Shown: in pieces, positions 9,576-20,409 of the stretch
How positions within the stretch are numbered: the stretch's first letter is position 1
Layout: every line of letters starts with the position of its first letter
Source of the DNA: DASZRZ01 sp963732925
Lineage (GTDB): Bacteria > Acidobacteriota > Terriglobia > Terriglobales > Acidobacteriaceae
DNA length: 64,000 nucleotides
Assembly: GCA_963732925.1 (NCBI GenBank)
Contig: CAVTBJ010000012.1
Span: forward strand, 62,001-126,000
Direction: 5' to 3'
Made by a program: the position numbers and the translations under genes
The notes under the pieces: model-generated
The model's input: only the letters and a program-made list of their open reading frames with translations
Told to the model about the DNA's origin: nothing
Database searches by the model: none

Positions 9576-10284
9576 CTAGACCGGCAGCAACTCCGGCGCA
9601 ACCTCGACCACCTGTCCGCGCTCAAGCCGCAAAACCCGGGTGCAACGGCGCGCGAATGCGAGGTTATGGGTGGCGATCAGCGAAGTAAGCCGATAATCGC
9701 GATGGATTCTGGCGATCAATTCAAAAACCACCTCCGCCGTGCGAGTGTCAAGGTCGCCGGTCGGTTCATCGGCGAACAGCAACTGCGGCCGGGTAACCAG
9801 GGCACGAGCCAGCGCGATGCGCTGTTGCTCCCCCCCGGAAAGTTCGCCAGAGCGGTGTCCGACCGCGCGTCCAGCCCCACTTCGCGGAGCCAGTGCGCGG
9901 CCTCAGCTCTCGGCTTCCCTTGCGGCAATTCCGCGCAACAAGAGTGGCATGGCCACATTCTCCAATGCCGTGAACTCAGGCAACAGGTGGTGGAACTGCC
10001 AGACAAATCCAATTCTGCGGTTGCGGAACTCCGCTGCCGCTTCGTCCGATAGCGACTGCAAATGGACTTGGGCGCAATAAGCATCTCCTCCGGAAGCCCG
10101 ATCCAGCGTGCCCAGGATATGGAGCAGCGTGCTCTTGCCGGCGCCCGATTCCCCAACCAGTGCCAGCATCTCTCCCTTTTTCATGCTGAAGGACAAGTTT
10201 TCAAAGAGCACCAGGTCCGTGCTCGCCCGTCCGAAAGACCTTCCTCAGGTGATCGACCCGTAGGATTTCTTCCGGCTTCTCCAT
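9576..10284 (-). CDS. ABC transporter ATP-binding protein, LolD/MacB type (frameshifts in the sequence as given)
   Basis: ATPase of a lipoprotein-release-type exporter. The N-terminus is MEKPEEILRVDHLRKVF. Walker A is GESGAGKST, the signature LSGGEQQRIALARAL, Walker B LLFADEPTGDLD, with H-loop ATHN. Three single extra bases, near 10225, 9905 and 9850, break the frame; corrected length is about 233 aa. It follows the FtsX-type permease on the same strand by 212 bp, so the pair probably forms one transporter. A short out-of-frame reading with a strong GGGAGG site overlaps the 5' end and could be a leader or the effect of another indel. Confidence 0.88.
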
Positions 10285-10496
10285 TGGATGCAGTCACTTC
10301 CCTCAAAGACGCAACATGACCCGCTGGCCGGTCTCAACGGCGCAAAATTCCCGACAGCAACCGCCGCCGCCATTCCACCTCCCTATCATGACACGAACTG
10401 GCAAGCTTTGCGCCTGGAGTGTGATTACGCTAGTGACCTGAGCAGGTTACGTGGATCGAGATCTGGCAGGATGCCGATCCGAACGGCGTAGTCCGG

Positions 10497-11853
10497 TCAC
10501 TCGTAGCGGAGGGCTTCGGCAGGATAGATCTTCGCCGCTGACCAGGAAGGATAGAGTGTGGCGATAAAGGAAACTCCGATGGCCACCGCTGCCACCAGGA
10601 AGCCGTCCAGGACGCGTGGCACAAAGGGCACGTAGTCAATCGAATACACCTCGGCCGACAGCGAGATCAGGTGGTAGTGTCCTCCCACCCAGGCTACGGT
10701 GTAACCCAGGGCGAGTCCTAGCACCGTGCCCAACACCCCAATGAGCACTCCCTGGGCCATAAAGACCCGGCGGACCTGCTGTTTCCTGGCGCCCAGCGAC
10801 ATCAGCACGGCGATGTCGCGATTCTTCTCCATGACCATCATGATCAGCGAGATCAGGATGTTGAGAGCGGCAATAAATACGATGAGGCCTATGGTAATAA
10901 AGGTCACCATCCGCTCCATGCGCAGGGCCCGGAATAGCGCCCGGTTCTGCTCCATCCAGTTGGTGGTCATAAAACCCGGGCCGGCGGCTTTTTGCAGCTC
11001 CTGCCCGATCTGGTCGGCGCGGTAGATATCCCTGACCTTGAATTCCAGTACGGTTGCGATGCTGCCCACGCCGAACAGGCTCTGCGCGTCGGCAAGCCGG
11101 ATGAATGCCCAACTTGTGTCGTAGTCGTAGAACCCGGAATTGAAGATTCCCGCCACTTTGAAGCGCACGTATTTGGGCACGATGCCGAAGGGAGTCAGCT
11201 CTCCTTGCGGGCTGGTGACCATGACCACCGAGTCCGTGGTAGCTCCAAGGTCCTCCGCCATTGTTTTCCCAAGAATGATGGGAGGCAGGGCAGCGACCCG
11301 TGCGCGAGCCGCCGCGATGGAATCAGCCTCATCGGGCTGCGCTCCTGCTGCCGCGGACTTCTTGGATGCCGGTTCGTCCGCTTCGGCCTGTGAGTTGTTC
11401 TCCGAAGCGCCGGAGTTGGTGCTGCTTGCTCTCCAGCGGCTTTACCGATCCGATGTGCACGTCTTGCAAAAGATCGCTGATGCGGCCTTCGTACGAGGGC
11501 AGGATCCCTTTCAGGACTGCGCCCTGGGCCCGGGCTCCCCGCGAAATCAGGACCTGTTCGTAGATCGCCGGGGCGCCCGCAACAATGTCCGGTTGGGCCT
11601 CCAGCCGCTGCAGGAGAGGCTTCCAGTTGTGAATGCCATCGTTTTCCACCCGAAGCAGACTGACGTGCGCGCTGGCGCCCAGAAGCCGCTGCTGCAAATC
11701 CTGCCGGAAGCCGTTGTTGATCGCGAGCGCAATGATCAGAGACGCCACTCCGGCCGTCACACCCGCCACCGAGATCACCGTGATCAGTCCAATGACAGCC
11801 TGCTTGCGCTTGGCGCGCAAGTAGCGGGTGGCGATAAAGAGTTCAAAACGCAT
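10497..11853 (-). CDS. FtsX-family permease, LolC/LolE type (one frameshift)
   Basis: Inner-membrane permease likely to work with the neighbouring LolD-type ATPase. The N-terminus MRFELFIATRYLRAKRKQAV is a LolC/E hallmark and is followed by a membrane helix (residues about 19-45), a periplasmic MacB-like region, and three C-terminal helices (MVTFITIGLIVFIAALNIL; VLGTVLGLALGYTVAWVGG; FLVAAVAIGVSFIATLYPSW) ending PAEALRYE. One frame change near 11430 joins the two halves. A 40-residue Ser/Ala/Glu-rich insert lies at the join and makes the protein about 450 aa, slightly longer than usual. No Shine-Dalgarno is evident before the ATG at 11853. Confidence 0.88.
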
Positions 11854-11983
11854 GAAGGAGGTGGAAGAGAGGCTTCTTTATCAATGGTAAATGATCGGAC
11901 CTTCACCGTTGAACATGCAGATCGTCTTCAGGGAATGCTGGTACGACGCAATGCCGAGTCGTCCTGCGGACCCGGTGCGCGCC

Positions 11984-12032
11984 GGGTCAGGATAACCGTA
12001 CCTGGGTGGGTCAGGATGACGCGTACCTGGGT
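11984..12032. repeat. Two-copy tandem repeat, 24/25 bp
   Basis: Two adjacent near-identical units, GGGTCAGGATAACCGTACC + TGGGT (11984-12007) and GGGTCAGGATGACGCGTACC + TGGGT (12008-12032), lie in the gap between the LolC-type permease and the ICMT-like gene. They differ by two substitutions and one indel. The function is not evident. Confidence 0.7.
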
Positions 12033-12038
12033 GGCCCT

Positions 12039-12611
12039 TCACAGCCTCGGCAGAATCGGCGGGACCCGCTCGCGATAGCGTTGCCACTCCGCTCCGAAGC
12101 GGCGCGAGAGTTCCGCTTCTTCCTGCCGGATCATGATGCCTCCGGTAAGTACCGCGAAGCCGCTCAGGGCAAAAAGCACAAGCATGCCAGTCCCGATGCT
12201 CCATCCCAGCATTTCGCACAGATGCCCGAGGTAAATCGGATGTCGCACGTGATCGCGCACCCCTCCGCGCGCCAGTCGCTGAACTTTGCCCGCCTCCAGT
12301 TCCGGCAGGCCGCCGAGCTGATTGGCGGAAAATCCCCGGCTTGCGCTTAGGTATAAGAAGATCCCCGCGGCCAGGAGTGGAGCCCCCGCCAGCCAGGCGG
12401 TGGAATTCTCATAAAGGAAAACCCCACGCCACGCCCACGTCGCTGCGGCCACGATCAGCCACATGCCGATCCATAGAGGAAGTAGGAACTTATATTTGGG
12501 ACCCCGGTGAACCCGCCATCGCTCCGCGAAGGGGTGAATCAGCAGCCAGAAGGCAGGCACGGTGGCATAGATGCAGCAGAGAACCCAGGCGACCGTTCGA
12601 AGGATGGGCAT
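12039..12611 (-). CDS. Isoprenylcysteine carboxyl methyltransferase-like integral membrane protein
   Basis: Multi-pass membrane protein of 190 aa with helices at about 6-24, 44-62, 72-88 and 136-158. The C-terminal half carries the ICMT/PEMT-family signature: GGVRDHVRHPIYLGHLCEML, then EEAELSRRFGAEWQRYRERV and PPILPRL. Members are SAM-dependent methyltransferases acting on membrane-embedded or prenylated substrates; the bacterial substrate is usually unknown. It lies 5 bases downstream of the DUF853 ATPase gene, suggesting cotranscription. Confidence 0.82.
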   Translation of the reverse strand: MPILRTVAWVLCCIYATVPAFWLLIHPFAERWRVHRGPKYKFLLPLWIGMWLIVAAATWAWRGVFLYENSTAWLAGAPLLAAGIFLYLSASRGFSANQLGGLPELEAGKVQRLARGGVRDHVRHPIYLGHLCEMLGWSIGTGMLVLFALSGFAVLTGGIMIRQEEAELSRRFGAEWQRYRERVPPILPRL

Positions 12612-12616
12612 TTGGC

Positions 12617-14104
12617 TCAGCGCCGCTGCGATCCGCCGAGAATGGATCCCATCAATCCCCTCAGAATCTGCCGCCCCATCTGGCTGCCGGCGGCGCGGAC
12701 CGCGCTCTTGGCCATTGCTTCGAATAAGGTGTCCGGCTGTCGTCCTCCACGATGAACCGGCGGGCCGGCGGCGGAAGCAGCAGCTTCCGGCGCAGGCCTC
12801 GCCTGCGCGGCAGCCGTAGCCTTGGCCGCATTCTCAGCTCGCGCCTTGAGCATCTCGTAGGCTGACTCCCGGTCCACCTGCTTTTCATAAATCCCCTGCA
12901 ACACCGATTGCTGCAGGATCTTCTGGCGTTCTTGCGGAGTAATGGTTCCTATGCGGCTGGCCGGAGGCCGAATCAGGGCCCGTTCCACCGGTTCCGGCAT
13001 CCCCTTCGAGTCCAGTAACGAAACCAGGGCCTCTCCCACTGCGAGCTGGGTGATGGCCTCGGCGACGTTCAATTTTGGATTTTGACGGAAAGTTTCAGCC
13101 GCTGCCTGCACGGCTTTCTGGTCGCGCGGCGTGAAGGCGCGCAGCGCGTGCTGCACGCGATTTCCCATCTGCCCCAGAACGTTGTCCGGAACATCGAGCG
13201 GATTCTGGCTGCAAAAGAATACGCCGACGCCTTTGGAACGGATCATGCGCACGACCTGTTCAACTTTCTCCAGCAGAGCCTTGGGAGCGTCATCAAAAAG
13301 CAGGTGAGCTTCATCGAAGAAGAACACCAGCTTGGGTTTTTCAGGATCCCCTACTTCCGGAAGCTGCTCAAAAAGTTCCGAAAGCAGCCACAGAAGAAAA
13401 GTTGCGTAAGTCCTGGGCGACTGCATCAGGCGGTCGGCAGCCAGCACGTTGACCACTCCGCGTCCCCGGTTGTCGGTCTGCAGCAAGTCATCGAGGTTCA
13501 GAGCAGGTTCTCCGAAGAGGTGATCTCCGCCCTGCTGTTCCAGTTGGAGCAGGCCGCGTTGAATGGTCCCCACGCTGGCGGCGGAAATGTGCCCGTATTC
13601 GGTTTGAAACTGACCGGCGTTGTCGCCTGCGTACTGCAGCATGGATCGCAGATCTTTCAGGTCGAGCAGTAGCAGACCGCCGTCGTCGGCGATCTTAAAG
13701 ACGGTGGCCAGCACGCCTTGCTGCGTATCGTTCAGGTTGAGCATGCGCGCCAGCAGCAGCGGGCCCATTTCCGAAACCGTAGCCCTGACGGGATGCCCCT
13801 GCTCTCCGAAGATGTCCCAGAAGACGACCGGGGAGCCCTCGGGTACAAGCTCAATCCCCATGGTCCGGGCGCGCTCGGCGACTTTGGGATTATCGCCGCC
13901 AGGCTGGCTGATGCCGGCAAGGTCTCCCTTCACATCGGCCAGAAAAACCGGCACTCCGAGGTGGCTCAGGCCCTCGGCCATCACCTGCACGCTGACCGTT
14001 TTCCCTGTCCCGGTTGCACCCGTGATCATGCCGTGCCGGTTGCTCATGCCCGGCAGCAGAAAAAGCTCACGCGAACTCTTGGCGACCAGTATGGGATCAG
14101 GCAC
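12617..14104 (-). CDS. DUF853 / HerA-like (YjgR) P-loop ATPase
   Basis: Cytoplasmic ATPase of 495 aa in the YjgR/DUF853 group of the HerA-FtsK superfamily. Walker A is TGATGTGKTVSVQ (residues about 28-40), Walker B LVFFFDEAHLLFDDAP, with an arginine/sensor region GVGVFFCSQNPLDVPD and RVQHALRAFTPRDQKAV. An Ala/Pro-rich linker (about 425-450) precedes a basic C-terminus. The biological role is unestablished even in E. coli. It begins 48 bases after the end of rlpA and is followed 5 bases later by the ICMT-like gene. Confidence 0.9.
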   Translation of the reverse strand: MPDPILVAKSSRELFLLPGMSNRHGMITGATGTGKTVSVQVMAEGLSHLGVPVFLADVKGDLAGISQPGGDNPKVAERARTMGIELVPEGSPVVFWDIFGEQGHPVRATVSEMGPLLLARMLNLNDTQQGVLATVFKIADDGGLLLLDLKDLRSMLQYAGDNAGQFQTEYGHISAASVGTIQRGLLQLEQQGGDHLFGEPALNLDDLLQTDNRGRGVVNVLAADRLMQSPRTYATFLLWLLSELFEQLPEVGDPEKPKLVFFFDEAHLLFDDAPKALLEKVEQVVRMIRSKGVGVFFCSQNPLDVPDNVLGQMGNRVQHALRAFTPRDQKAVQAAAETFRQNPKLNVAEAITQLAVGEALVSLLDSKGMPEPVERALIRPPASRIGTITPQERQKILQQSVLQGIYEKQVDRESAYEMLKARAENAAKATAAAQARPAPEAAASAAGPPVHRGGRQPDTLFEAMAKSAVRAAGSQMGRQILRGLMGSILGGSQRR

Positions 14105-14152
14105 AGTTTGCTCCTGCTGTCTACATCGGGATCATAAGGAACCGAGAGGAAC

Positions 14153-14932
14153 TTAGTCGAGCCGCACCAGAAAGATTTTTTGTTCGGGCGCAGGAGCTAC
14201 GCGTTCCACCTCCTGGGCGCGGTCCTTATCGTCGTTGAGTACCCGGACGCGCACCCACCAGGCTCCCACGGGACTCGAGAATGCCAGTACGGTCGCCGTG
14301 TGATAGCGGCGGGAGAGATTTTTCTGCAGCGCGCGAGCATCTCTTTCGTGCTCGAAGCCGCCGATCTGCACACACCAGCGTCCGCCGTGGTTGAGCGGTT
14401 CTGGTGATTCCAGGACCTCCAGTCGGACCGGGGCCACTCCCGCCCGCCACACGTGAAGTTCCTTGGCCGCCGCCAGAGAAAGATCGATTACCCGTCCTTT
14501 GACAAAGGGTCCGCGGTCGGTGATGCGGACGATGGCCGAGTCGCCCGTTTTCGGATTGACTACCCGCACAATCGAATTCAGCGGCAAGGTGCGGTGAGCC
14601 GCCGTCATGTCATTCATGTTGTATATCTCGCCATCGGCGCTGCGGCGATTGTGATAGGGAGCGCCATACCAGCTTGCCAGGCCGGTCTGTACCATGAGGG
14701 GCTTGGCGCAGCAGCCTTTGGGCAGCGGCGCCACCGTGGCCTCAGGCTCCGAGGCGGCTGGGGCAGCCGGCGCCGGAGTTGTCGCCGCAACCGGCGGAGG
14801 AGGAGGTGGAGGAAGGCTGGCGGAGGCGGGTCGCTTTGCACCACAACCCGAGCCGATGAAGAGAATGACAACGACGGCCAGCGCCAGGCTCAGGACCGCC
14901 GGCTGGACTCCATGTATTCGGCAAAATGGGAC
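14153..14932 (-). CDS. rlpA: RlpA family septal-ring lytic transglycosylase lipoprotein (start unresolved)
   Basis: Outer-membrane lipoprotein that cleaves glycan strands lacking stem peptides. The mature part begins at the lipobox cysteine (FIGSGC, Cys codon at about 14845) after the hydrophobic run VLSLALAVVVILFIG. It is followed by a Pro/Ala linker, the double-psi barrel with GLASWYGAPYHNRRSADGE and RITDRGPFVKGRVIDLS, and a C-terminal SPOR domain (WCVQIGGFEHERDARALQ). No ATG, GTG or TTG falls just before the signal peptide: the coordinate given is the first codon after a charged stretch (GTC). A missing or extra base near 14930, or a start overlapping the upstream small gene, could explain this. 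Confidence 0.85.
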   Translation of the reverse strand, partial: VPFCRIHGVQPAVLSLALAVVVILFIGSGCGAKRPASASLPPPPPPPVAATTPAPAAPAASEPEATVAPLPKGCCAKPLMVQTGLASWYGAPYHNRRSADGEIYNMNDMTAAHRTLPLNSIVRVVNPKTGDSAIVRITDRGPFVKGRVIDLSLAAAKELHVWRAGVAPVRLEVLESPEPLNHGGRWCVQIGGFEHERDARALQKNLSRRYHTATVLAFSSPVGAWWVRVRVLNDDKDRAQEVERVAPAPEQKIFLVRLD

Positions 14933-15132
14933 AGCCTCTCCGCCGCCCGGCGTAGTCCGCGCGAGGAGCGCTGACGAACCGCCGGTACCACTTCGTCGTT
15001 CAAATAGGCGATCAGCCGCTCGCATTCCTCGTCGAGACGTACCGTGGCGCGGTTCACCGCGTCGTCCACATGCTTTCCCACGTCGCCCAAACGCACCGGT
15101 CGCGGTCTGGTTTTCTGCTGCTGTGGATTCAT
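14890..15132 (-). CDS. Small charged hypothetical protein
   Basis: Open frame of 80 residues starting MNPQQQKTRPRPVRLGDVG and ending HFAEYMESSRRS. It is rich in Arg and Glu and predicted helical (NRATVRLDEECERLIAYLND, VPAVRQRSSRGLRRAAERL). It overlaps the apparent 5' end of rlpA in another frame by about 40 bases, suggesting translational coupling. I do not recognise a domain. Its regular amphipathic helices make it more credible than a chance frame, but no homology can be claimed. Confidence 0.5.
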   Translation of the reverse strand: MNPQQQKTRPRPVRLGDVGKHVDDAVNRATVRLDEECERLIAYLNDEVVPAVRQRSSRGLRRAAERLSHFAEYMESSRRS

Positions 15133-15337
15133 GATCTGCCACGTTGTAAGTAGCGGGTTGCCAGGCTGCCTCATTATCAAGACAACGGCGAGCGGGGTCA
15201 ACAACAAGTCGAGCACCTGCCGCCTCCATGCGGGCCGCCAGCGGACGAAAATAGTTACTGAAAGCGCCGGCGGCATGCACCCTTTTCCGTGATTTCCAAC
15301 TTCTATATGCTTAGACCGATTTTCACTCTGAGGCCCT

Positions 15338-16303
15338 ATGCTGCAGCCGGTAGCCGGGATGGCCGTCGTCGTTCTGTTGTGCTGGCCTGTGGCTGCACAA
15401 GCGCCTCCCCAGGGCGGGGCAGGGGTGCCCGGACCCAAGGTTCGGTCCGAAGTCCCAAATCTGCCGAATGCTCCCTCAAGCGCGCGCGCCGGCCAAGCCG
15501 CCAAGGCCGCTTCGGAGCCTCCGCCCAGCTCCCAGGCGACTGGTAATTCCATTCCTTATCAGCCCCTGAGCAATGGCCAGAAATTCCATCGCTTTATCCG
15601 GACTACGGTCTCACCCTACACCTTCGTGTCGGCCTCCTTGAATGCCACCTGGCTGCAAATCAATGGGGAACCCTACGCCTACGGTGGAGGAATGAGTGGC
15701 TGGGGGATGCGCTTCGGAACCAGACTGGCCGATACCGAAGTCCGCTCCTTCTTCAGTCAGTTTTTTTTCCCCGTGATCCTGAATCAGGATCCGCGATATT
15801 TCCCCAAGCGGCAGGGCAACATCTTCGACCGCGGCTGGTATGCCGCAACCCGGGTCCTGGTGGTTCGTGCCGACAGCGGCAACCCGCAGTTCAACACTTC
15901 CTACCTGCTGGGCGTTGCCTTCAGCCGCGCGGCCTCAACGGCCTACATTCCAGAAGACCAGCGGAACCTCGGCGATACCATGCTTTCCATCGTCGGGGCC
16001 TATGGTTCCGACGCCGGCAGCTATGTCCTGCAGGAATTCTGGCCGGACATCGTGCGCGTATTCCGCCGGCATGCGCCGCATTCGATGGTGGACATCGAGA
16101 AGAAAATTCCGCCACAACTGATGGGCGGGCCAACGGAGCCGGACGATAAGAAATCTGATGGCTCCGGTGCCGCCTGCTCCGGTGGCAACAAGTCGGGCGG
16201 CTCCGATTCCGATTGCTCGGGAGGCAAAAAATCCGGCAGCGACTCCGGCCACAGTCCCTCGCGCAAAGCCGACTGCGCCCCCGGCGGACACTGCGATCCC
16301 TGA
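15338..16303 (+). CDS. Secreted or outer-membrane hypothetical protein with Gly/Ser/Cys-rich tail
   Basis: Protein of 321 aa with a signal peptide (residues 1-22, ending VAAQA), a Pro/Ala-rich linker, and a compact region from about 75 to 265 (FHRFIRTTVSPYTFVSASLN, YAYGGGMSGWGMRFGTRLAD, FPVILNQDPRYFP) whose aromatic/Gly pattern suits a membrane-associated barrel or surface protein. The last 50 residues are low-complexity Gly/Ser/Asp/Lys with four cysteines (ACSGGNKSGG, DSDCSGGKKSG, ADCAPGGHCDP). I recognise no named family. GAGG lies 4 bases before the ATG. The frame is clean throughout. Confidence 0.7.
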   Translation: MLQPVAGMAVVVLLCWPVAAQAPPQGGAGVPGPKVRSEVPNLPNAPSSARAGQAAKAASEPPPSSQATGNSIPYQPLSNGQKFHRFIRTTVSPYTFVSASLNATWLQINGEPYAYGGGMSGWGMRFGTRLADTEVRSFFSQFFFPVILNQDPRYFPKRQGNIFDRGWYAATRVLVVRADSGNPQFNTSYLLGVAFSRAASTAYIPEDQRNLGDTMLSIVGAYGSDAGSYVLQEFWPDIVRVFRRHAPHSMVDIEKKIPPQLMGGPTEPDDKKSDGSGAACSGGNKSGGSDSDCSGGKKSGSDSGHSPSRKADCAPGGHCDP

Positions 16304-16656
16304 TCCTCACAGAACCTCCGGGAGCAATACTTCTCCTTGCTTTTCATAGGTTTAGGCTTTACGATTATGCCTCCGTTTAATGCAAATGTAAGCCGCTGAG
16401 CGGTCAAATCCCTCCGCTTCATGGTTTCCTCATGGGTTGGTCGGGCTCAGTCACTACCATGTCATACGTGGCTAGCCTGCTCGGTTGGATGTTGCCGGCA
16501 GATCGAGGCCATGGCGTGCCCGGAGCTTGAGGTTGGGCGTATTCCGCTGACGGATGAGGGGTTCGGGGCAGAGCGTGTGCTTGGCGTTGCATCCGCTTGA
16601 TTTTGGGTGAAAATTCTGTCTTGAGCTGTCGCAATCGTTGAAGGGTGAAAGGATCT
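16304..16656. other. Intergenic region, no gene seen
   Basis: 353 bases between the secreted protein gene and the radical SAM gene. I find no convincing coding frame, tRNA or strong hairpin. It presumably holds the promoter and leader of the radical SAM gene; the final bases GTGAAAGGATCT form its ribosome-binding site. Confidence 0.5.
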
Positions 16657-18801
<2,145 letters not shown>

Positions 18802-18829
18802 TTCGGCAGCTTCGATTTGCAGGATAATA

Positions 18830-18855
18830 AGCCCGGTCTCGCGACCGGGCTTTTT
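18830..18855 (+). terminator. Rho-independent terminator of the radical SAM gene
   Basis: Nine-pair stem AGCCCGGTC / GACCGGGCT with loop TCGC, followed by TTTT, starting 28 bases after the stop codon. It isolates the radical SAM gene as a single transcription unit from the gene that follows. Confidence 0.92.
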
Positions 18856-18987
18856 GCTTGTGAAATGCGCGCCCCGCAGCGCTCACGGCGCCGCTGTCAT
18901 GGTCTAAACCGGTTTCCTGTTGACAAGCTCATGCCTGGGGTTTTCAACTTTGTTTTCGCTGTCATCTTCGATTTCAGGAGAAAATTC

Positions 18988-19809
18988 GTGGAACGACGCA
19001 AGTTTCTCGCTTCGTCGGTAGCCGCCGCTGCCGTGGGCTTCAGTGCGCCGGCCAGCTTGCATGCTTTCCAGGGAGCCATGAATTCCGGCTCCGCTGGTTC
19101 CCCGGCTCGCCAGTTTTATGTGCTGCGGCATTACCTGATCCGCAGCGGCCCGCAGCAGAGCGCAGCCAATCCGTTCTTTCGCGATGCCCTTATCCCGGCG
19201 TTGAATCGTGCGGGAATCAGTCCTGTTGGCGTGTTCAACCTGACCATCGGAGAACCGGGCCCGTCGTTTTTTGTCCTTATGCCGGGCTCCTCGCTCGAGA
19301 ACCTGGCCGAAATTGAAGATCGCCTTCTGCAGGACGCGGAATATCAGAAGGCCGGAGCAGCCTTCCTAGGCGCTTCCAATGAGCAACCCGTCTTCGAAAG
19401 AATTGAAAGCTCCCTCACGCGTGCCTTTGAGGGCTGGCCCGAGCTTGTGGTTCCACCCGCGAAGGCGGCAGATACGCCCAGGATTTTTGAACTGCGCAGC
19501 TACGAAGGCTCCAGCGAAGAGATTCACCGGCTGAAAGTGGACATGTTTCACCACGGCGAGTTCGCGGCGTTCCGCAGAGCGGGCTTTGATATGGTCTTCG
19601 CCAGCGATGTCCTGATCGGCCAGCGGCTGCCGAAGCTCACCTACATGGTGTCGTACGCTAGCCTGGACGACCGGACCAAAAAATGGGCAGCGTTCTTTGC
19701 CTCTCCCGAGTGGAAGGAGCTCGCCGGCAGTGCTAAGTATTCCATGCAGGGAATGGTGTCGAACAATTCGATCCAGATTCTGACGCCGGCGCCGTATTCC
19801 CAGATCTAG
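18988..19809 (+). CDS. NIPSNAP-family protein with twin-arginine-like signal
   Basis: Exported protein of 273 aa starting at GTG 18988, which has AGGAG 7 bases upstream; an open frame further upstream would cross the preceding terminator. The N-terminus is VERRKFLASSVAAAAVGFSA, a Tat-type signal. The mature part is a tandem of ferredoxin-like NIPSNAP repeats: QFYVLRHYLIRSGPQ with FNLTIGEPG in the first half and RIFELRSYEGSSEEIHRLKV, HGEFAAFRRAGFDMVF and WKELAGSAKYSMQ in the second. Acidobacteria and Planctomycetes carry many such exported NIPSNAP proteins; the function is unknown. Confidence 0.85.
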   Translation: MERRKFLASSVAAAAVGFSAPASLHAFQGAMNSGSAGSPARQFYVLRHYLIRSGPQQSAANPFFRDALIPALNRAGISPVGVFNLTIGEPGPSFFVLMPGSSLENLAEIEDRLLQDAEYQKAGAAFLGASNEQPVFERIESSLTRAFEGWPELVVPPAKAADTPRIFELRSYEGSSEEIHRLKVDMFHHGEFAAFRRAGFDMVFASDVLIGQRLPKLTYMVSYASLDDRTKKWAAFFASPEWKELAGSAKYSMQGMVSNNSIQILTPAPYSQI

Positions 19810-19863
19810 AGCGGCGGGTTAGCGTCAAGCCAAGACTCTAACTGGAACGCAATTCGGGCGGAG

Positions 19864-20310
19864 TTACGGGCGGCAGGAAGGGCAATATCCGCCCATTTCC
19901 AGCCGGGCAACCACGATGTGGAAACGGGAATCGCGGGCCGCCTGCTTGCGCAGTTGCTCGAACAGGGGACTCTCATATTCCTGCACGTTGCCGCAGCGCA
20001 GGCAGGTGATGTGCATGTGATCGCGCCGTGGGCGGCGTTCGTAGAAGTGGCCCTCGCCCACCACATGCATCAGGTCGAGTTCATCGATAAGTCCCTGGCG
20101 CTTGAGTAGGCCGAGCGTTCGGTACACCGTGACCCGGTCGATGCCGGGATGCATTTCGCGGGCGCGTTGCAGAATTTCGGCCGCGTCCAGATGCTTTCGC
20201 GCGGTCTCAATAATGCTCAGGATCAGCCGCCGCTGGCGCGTTAAGCGTACGCCCCGGCTGCTGAGTTCCGCCTGCAGGGCGCCGGGCGCCTCGGTACGCG
20301 GCATCGGCAT
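19864..20310 (-). CDS. Fur family transcriptional regulator
   Basis: Metal- or peroxide-responsive repressor, 148 aa. The winged-helix half has SSRGVRLTRQRRLILSIIE and IDRVTVYRTLGLLKRQGLI. The dimerisation half has HMHITCLRCGNVQEYES and the C-terminal CPSC, which together form the structural CxxC...CxxC zinc site, while His residues (GEGHFYERRPRRDHMH) supply the regulatory site. The start ATG at 20310 has AAGGAG 9 bases upstream; the frame is open for another 187 codons but these are not coding. Fur, PerR and Zur cannot be separated from sequence alone. It is divergent from the cupin gene. Confidence 0.92.
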   Translation of the reverse strand: MPMPRTEAPGALQAELSSRGVRLTRQRRLILSIIETARKHLDAAEILQRAREMHPGIDRVTVYRTLGLLKRQGLIDELDLMHVVGEGHFYERRPRRDHMHITCLRCGNVQEYESPLFEQLRKQAARDSRFHIVVARLEMGGYCPSCRP

Positions 20311-20409
20311 AACTAGTGACTCCTTGGAATACGATACCGTGAGGCGTCTTCCACTTACAACCGTTCGCGCCCCGGACGGGGAACCCGGTCGCATCCCTAT
20401 TGATGTGAG

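Noticed and set aside
11984..12032. Start of a CRISPR-like array
   Set aside because: Two adjacent units with no spacer and no further copies.
15133..15280. N-terminal extension of RlpA (open frame to 15280)
   Set aside because: It would bury the lipoprotein signal about 140 residues inside the protein and overlaps the small gene at 14890-15132.
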